Source: Eublepharis macularius
Taxonomy: Eukaryota; Chordata; Lepidosauria; Squamata; Eublepharidae
Assembly (NCBI RefSeq): GCF_028583425.1
Contig: NC_072801.1
Span: forward strand, 10,994,001 to 11,058,000
DNA length: 64,000 nucleotides
Direction: 5' to 3'
A program made the translations under genes and the position numbers. The notes beneath the pieces were generated by a model. That model did no database searches. It was not told the origin of the DNA and saw nothing but the letters and a program-made list of their open reading frames with translations. Shown here piece after piece: positions 59,604 through 64,000 of the stretch. Position 1 is the first letter of the stretch. The number at the start of each line of letters is the position of its first letter.

Positions 59604-60181
59604 AACAATACCTGCACTTATATATCACTCTTCTAGACAGATTAGTGTCCAGTGAACAAAGTCAGTGTTATCATCCCCACAACACAGCTGGAACTGAGAG
59701 GCGTGTCTTACCCAAGGCCATCTACCGAGTTTATGGCTGTAGTAAGATTTGACCAACAGCAGGGCTTTTTTTCAGCTGGAACACGGTGGAACGGAGTTCC
59801 GGCACCTCTTGAAAATGGTCACATGGCTGGTGGCCCCGCCCCCTGATCTCCAGACAGAAGAGAATTTAGATCGCCCGGCGATCTAAACTCCCCTCTGTCT
59901 GGAGATCAGGGGCGGGGCCACCAGCCATGTGACCATTTTCTCTGAGAGTGATTTAAATTTTTAAAAACTCCTCCCCTTGTTCCACCTGACCCAAAATGAT
60001 GTCATTGCGTAGTCCAGGAAGCGTGCGTGCACTTTGAGCGTGCGCATGTGGTACCAGGGGCACTACCTCCCACCAGGAGTTGCCCCCTGTGCTGGCAACC
60101 CACCGAGTTCCACCACCTCTTTTCCCAGAAAAAAACCCCTGACCAACAGAGTGCTGATTTTCTACCCAGCCACTATGCTAC
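59604..60181 (-). repeat. tRNA-derived SINE interrupted by a hAT MITE
   Basis: The SINE pieces at 59604-59751 and 60150-60181 rejoin after removing the MITE and one duplication copy. They match the 25.75-kb and 62.6-kb family (tcttctagacagattagtgt; cagagtgctgattttc). Confidence 0.75.
59760..60141. mobile_element. hAT-type MITE, 382 bp, with a 130-bp palindrome
   Basis: TIRs are CAGGGCTTTTTTTC at the left and GAAAAAAACCCCTG at the right. The perfect 8-bp duplication ACCAACAG is at 59752-59759 and 60142-60149. Positions 59811-59940 form a near-perfect palindrome with arms of about 64 bp (gaaaatggtcacatggctgg ... ccagccatgtgaccattttc). Confidence 0.88.
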
Positions 60182-62260
60182 AGCAGCTCATAGGGCCTTT
60201 GTGTGAGTAAAAACAGAGGAGGGAGACTGATGTGAGGTTTTTTGCACTCTTATAAATTTCTCACAATACCTGAACTAATTCTGCAATCCAGACCTTTTTT
60301 TAAAAACCTCCAGTACAGGTAATATGGAGTATCTAAGAACTCTGAAGTTCTCATAGCTTGCTTATCCTGTCATGTGTTCCAAAAGGGGTATATTGAAATC
60401 CTTATAATGTAGTTTGGGGGGGGGGGACAAAATTACAGGTCAGGTGACCCCGATTTCCTAGAATCACAGCTTCAAGTTGACCCTGTGCACCTGGCGGCTG
60501 ATGGCTCAGCACTGGCAACCCATTTCCTTCAAGAGACACAGCCACAGAGGGAAGGAGGTAGAACCAAGAGGTATTTTCTTCCCAAGAGAGATTTCCTTCC
60601 TTTGCGCTGCCGCCACAAACCCTTCCAAACAAGTTGAACTGACTAATGCTAAGAATTCTTCAGAAGTCTTGCCTTAGGAAAGATTTCCTGTCTTTCCAAA
60701 AGCTCACGCCAGCAGGCTTCAGTGTCTCGTTTTGTTTTTCCCCTTTTCAGGTCTCTTCCTTCCCCCACTCCCTTCGGAGATGGCTTTTATGCTGGAGCCA
60801 GCTGACTTGATGCAATTCTGTCGTCATATTGAAGCATCAAGAGCAGCTTGACAGAAGCACCACATTACTGCCTCAAACCCCACATTCCACAGAAAGAGAT
60901 CGAAGAGGAGACAGTCAAGGCTGCCCTGGAAAGGGGAAGAAATCCAGAGCTCAGAGCATGTCTCTGCCACAGGTCGTCACATACTTAGTCCAGAGATAAG
61001 ACAGCTGCTCCCGTCAATGAGGCACTGGAACAAATCCCTGCAGCTAAACCACCTCAGAGAACAGAACAACCACTCATTTCCTCATGGAGACAAATATTTA
61101 ACTACCAGCATCCATTAAAGAAACATCTTGAGCCCATGGCGAAAGAATCCCTTTTTAAAGTGTTAAAATCTCTTTAGTTGACACAATCTAGTTTATATAG
61201 GGAGCTGAAGCAATGTTGCTTCTCCTCAGTGTAGAAAAAGAGTCCAGCCTCACAGGAGGGAGAGAGATCGACACTGAAGGCACTAAAGCTTTGGACTTGC
61301 TCCTTTTAGACCCAATGACACCGTTGGTGCACAAGGAAGAATGAGAGCGTCTTGCTCCATCCCCTCCAACATAACCAGTTAGGGTGGGAGAAGGAAACAA
61401 CGGTGGAGAAATCCATGGACACTGTGTGCTCCAGTGTCCATCAGCCCTCACAGCTGGTCACTGCAAGGAAGATGCTTCTAAAAGAGCCCCAGTGCCCTTA
61501 AAAATGACTTCTGCCTACAGCTGGCACACTGGTTTATGTGAAAACAGTAGTTCTCTGAGCCTTTTGACTTGGCGAAACAGAGTTCCACGTAAGTAAATGG
61601 ATATCCTCCAATAACCCAGCTCCTACATGACTATATTGCTGAGCTGAAGAGTTACCTTCTGCAGACACTACCAGCAGTCTTGCTATAATGGCTCTATACT
61701 ATGCATTCAAGCAAAATGCCCTCCTCCAAAAGAAACTGAGGTGCACAGCAGGGTAGCCAACCAGGGGTCCTTCTATAATTCAGAAGCTCTGGCATTTTAA
61801 TACTAAAGCTCACCTGAAGGATACCTGTATCTCTTGCATGCTATTAAAAGTCACATTACACCTGGCCAGACAGTATATGCACAGGGTGTCTGCTGCAATA
61901 AATATGGCAGTTTGCACAGGGAAGATAAGATAGAATTGATGCTATGCAAAAGCAGTTCTCTTCCTCACACACACAGTTGTTCCCCAATGGAGTAAGGCCT
62001 ACACATACAGCAAAATGAAGCAGTAAAGTTCTGAGAGAGCTGTACCATTTCAGACTTCAGGTTTTCCACATTCTCTCCTCTACAAGGCTCTAACCAGACG
62101 AAGGCCAGCTTAACTGTAACATGTGGTCTCCAAACCATACCCAGAAGTCTCTACCATACACATTTTCTAACAGTATACCCTAGCTCCAAGATCAGAGAAG
62201 TAGTCTCTCTGCTAGACAGGCTGTTAGATGGATCTTACATTAGTTTTATATCAGCATTAA
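60182..62260. other. Intergenic DNA
   Basis: No exon or repeat recognised. A minus-strand open frame at 61188-61451 has no recognisable family. Confidence 0.5.
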
Positions 62261-62261
62261 C

Positions 62262-62470
62262 TGTTGTGTCATAGCTAGTGTAGCTGTTGGAATGCTGGAC
62301 AAGGAGCTGGGAGACCCGTGTTCAAATCTCGGCTCTGCCGAAAGCGCACTGGCTAACCTGGGGTCAGTTATTCTCTCTCACAACACAACCTAACTCACAG
62401 GGTTGAGAGAATAAAAAATAGAGGAAGGGAGAATGTTAGAGGCAGCTTTGCATCTCCACTGAGGAGAAAA
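62262..62470 (+). repeat. tRNA-derived SINE
   Basis: It has B-box gtgttcaaatctcggctctg, body aacctaactcacagggttga, and end gaggcagctttgcatctcca, similar to the 59.45-kb copy. Confidence 0.75.
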
Positions 62471-62606
62471 AAAATAGGGATCCCCCAAGGAATGCTGGGT
62501 AGAAACGGGGGTACCCTGAGCATTCTTTTGTAGACAGCCAATCTTGCCTGCCAATCTCTCTTCACTAAAGCATCAGGCAGAACTTTTAGCTAAAGCTAAA
62601 CAGCCA

Positions 62607-62826
62607 CAGTTAACAAAGTGGTTAAGTGGTTGGGTTGTGAATCATCACTTTATTGGTTTGAATCCTGTTACTGCCATGAGCTCAGCAGGTGGCCTGGGGT
62701 AAGCCACTCCTCTCAGCCCAGCTCCCCAGCTGTATTGTGGGAATAATAATAACACTGGCTTTGTTCACGCCTCTGAGTGGAGCACTAATCTGTCTAGAAG
62801 AGTGGTACACAAGCACAGTTATTAAA
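62607..62826 (+). repeat. tRNA-derived SINE
   Basis: It has head gtggttaagtggttgggttg, B-box ggtttgaatcctgttactgc, body tgagctcagcaggtggcctg, and end tctagaagagtggtacacaa. It is the full-length plus-strand reference for the 25.75- and 59.6-kb copies. Confidence 0.8.
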
Positions 62827-63170
62827 TCAATAAGGTCATACTGCAGATTTTTCTCTTAGCCCGGTACCTGCAGCCCTGAATGTTTAAAGCAAGCCTGCCA
62901 GAACCATAGTATCCTGATGTGCCTTTCAGCAGACACACCAGGCAACAGAGGCCTGTAACATTGACTAGAACCAGAGGTATGCATGAGTTTGACAGCTGAG
63001 ATCAGAGCTTGTGCTGCCTGCCCATTGATTTTTAGATAAGCACAAGCCCAGCCCCCACCCCCCACAGCAGCTTCTCATCATGAGTCTGCTGCTCAGCTCC
63101 CATGAAACCTTGCAGATTAGCAGCAAAGCATGAAGCCCCTATTGACAGTTAGCACCTTCCAATGGCTCTT

Positions 63171-63270
63171 GGGGCCAAGCTACAAGTGACAAATGACACT
63201 TGAATGGCAAGTGAACAGACTCACGTAGTGATCGAATGGAGTGCAAGTAGAGGGCAAGTGAACAGGGAGG
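63171..63270. repeat. MITE fragment
   Basis: It begins ggggccaagctacaagtgac, related to the 56971-type MITE end, then a repeated ggcaagtgaacag motif. No right end found. Confidence 0.45.
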
Positions 63271-63728
63271 GATACACGTGAATCAATCTTGCACTGGCAG
63301 CGTGAATTGCTTCGCTCCTTGTGTGAAGCATTCAGTTAAGCAGGAGTATTGGGGTGTGTGCGTGCTCCCTTTTCTTCTTCTCAGGTCTAATGCTTTCTTT
63401 CCCAGCCATTCTAATCAAGCCCTTTCCCCCCTGGGTAATAAAAGCACAGGGTGGAGCACTCATTCCTTCCACATCGGGTGCATTTATACTAGCAGCTACC
63501 ACTCCTAGAACACTTTCATAGCAGCCTTGCAGAGAACTGGTGGTGGTGGATGGGGGGGGGGGGTTACTGCTACCCCCCTCCCAGCCCCCTAGTGTTTCTC
63601 TATGCTGGTCCTGCCTGCCCTCTCTGAAAAAACATGGAAAGCCGCAAGAAGACCTGCTTTTACCAGCCCCATCAAAGCAACAGTATGACCAAGCTTGCCT
63701 GAAGGAAACAGGAAAAGCAGGCAAGAAA

Positions 63729-63948
63729 GTCTCTCTACATGAGACTTCTTACACGAGAATGCTTGAGTGAAGGGTGATGCAATGTTACTTGGGAATCATA
63801 AGGGAGGTGAAATAAACAAACCCTCTGAGGAGCGATCCCTGCTGCCTCTAAGAAGTGAAACTGACAGAGCCTTTGGCTCTTTCTTGTAAAACTACGACTC
63901 CCAGGTAACACTGCATCTCCCTTCACTTGAGCATTCTTGTGTAGAGAG
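63729..63948. mobile_element. Inverted-repeat DNA element
   Basis: The left arm (gaatgcttgagtgaagggtg, atgcaatgttacttgggaat) pairs with the right arm (cctgggag-type sequence reversed: aacactgcatctcccttcac, ttgagcattc). A small tandem duplication (acatgagacttcttacacga) disturbs the left end. No coding capacity. Confidence 0.7.
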
Positions 63949-63952
63949 ACTC

Positions 63953-64000
63953 AGAGCCAAGCTACAAGTGACGCCTGACACAGGTTGGACACTTGTCAGC
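63953..64000. mobile_element. MITE truncated by the window end
   Basis: agagccaagctacaagtgac and the following gcctgacacaggttggacac match the left end of the MITE at 56971-57072. Confidence 0.7.

Noticed and set aside
62607..62680. tRNA-like sequence with a B box
   Set aside because: It is the head of a SINE; the cloverleaf is degraded and the same body and tail occur in other copies.
55500..64000. Exons of KPNA7 or another upstream neighbour
   Set aside because: No armadillo-repeat or other conserved coding block was found in any frame; open frames here are short and featureless.

Overview
This window is vertebrate nuclear DNA and holds one complete protein-coding gene, SMURF1, a HECT-type E3 ubiquitin ligase. 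It lies on the minus strand. The start codon is at 53323-53321 and the stop codon at 5897-5895. All 18 coding exons were located from protein homology, reading-frame phase and GT-AG splice sites. They join into one open frame of 733 codons plus a stop: C2 domain, two WW domains, HECT domain. The catalytic cysteine is Cys701. No other host gene is supported on either strand.

The repeats point to a squamate reptile, possibly a gekkotan lizard, though the species cannot be fixed by eye. They include a CR1 LINE ending in ATTCTGTG octamers, a 5S-rRNA-derived SINE, several tRNA-derived SINEs with a pol III B box, L1 and L2-like LINE fragments, Penelope-like fragments with a hammerhead-like core, and hAT-type non-autonomous DNA transposons. 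Mostly compact introns and high similarity to mammalian SMURF1 (by memory) fit this.

Layout from low to high coordinates: 1-2.3 kb is downstream intergenic DNA. About 2.34-5.89 kb is the probable SMURF1 3'UTR. Exons 18 to 2 lie between 5.9 and 31 kb. Intron 16 contains an antisense 3.5-kb CR1 that begins about 50 bp from exon 17. Intron 1 spans 30.9-53.3 kb and contains L2-like and L1 fragments, a 772-bp hAT element with an internal minisatellite, a 5S SINE and a short Penelope-like insertion. Exon 1 sits in a CpG island at about 53.0-53.7 kb. Upstream of it, 53.8-55.4 kb is a stack of transposons inserted into one another, and 55.4-64 kb is intergenic DNA with scattered SINEs and MITEs.

The strongest leads are: (i) short insertions bounded by 12-15 bp target-site duplications that contain inverted copies of one sequence, two of them carrying a hammerhead-ribozyme-like core; (ii) apparent absence of the 26-residue cassette that mammals can include between WW1 and WW2; (iii) tandem splice acceptors at exon 17; (iv) the datable nested transposon stack just upstream of the promoter; (v) a roughly 250-bp direct repeat flanking exon 7.
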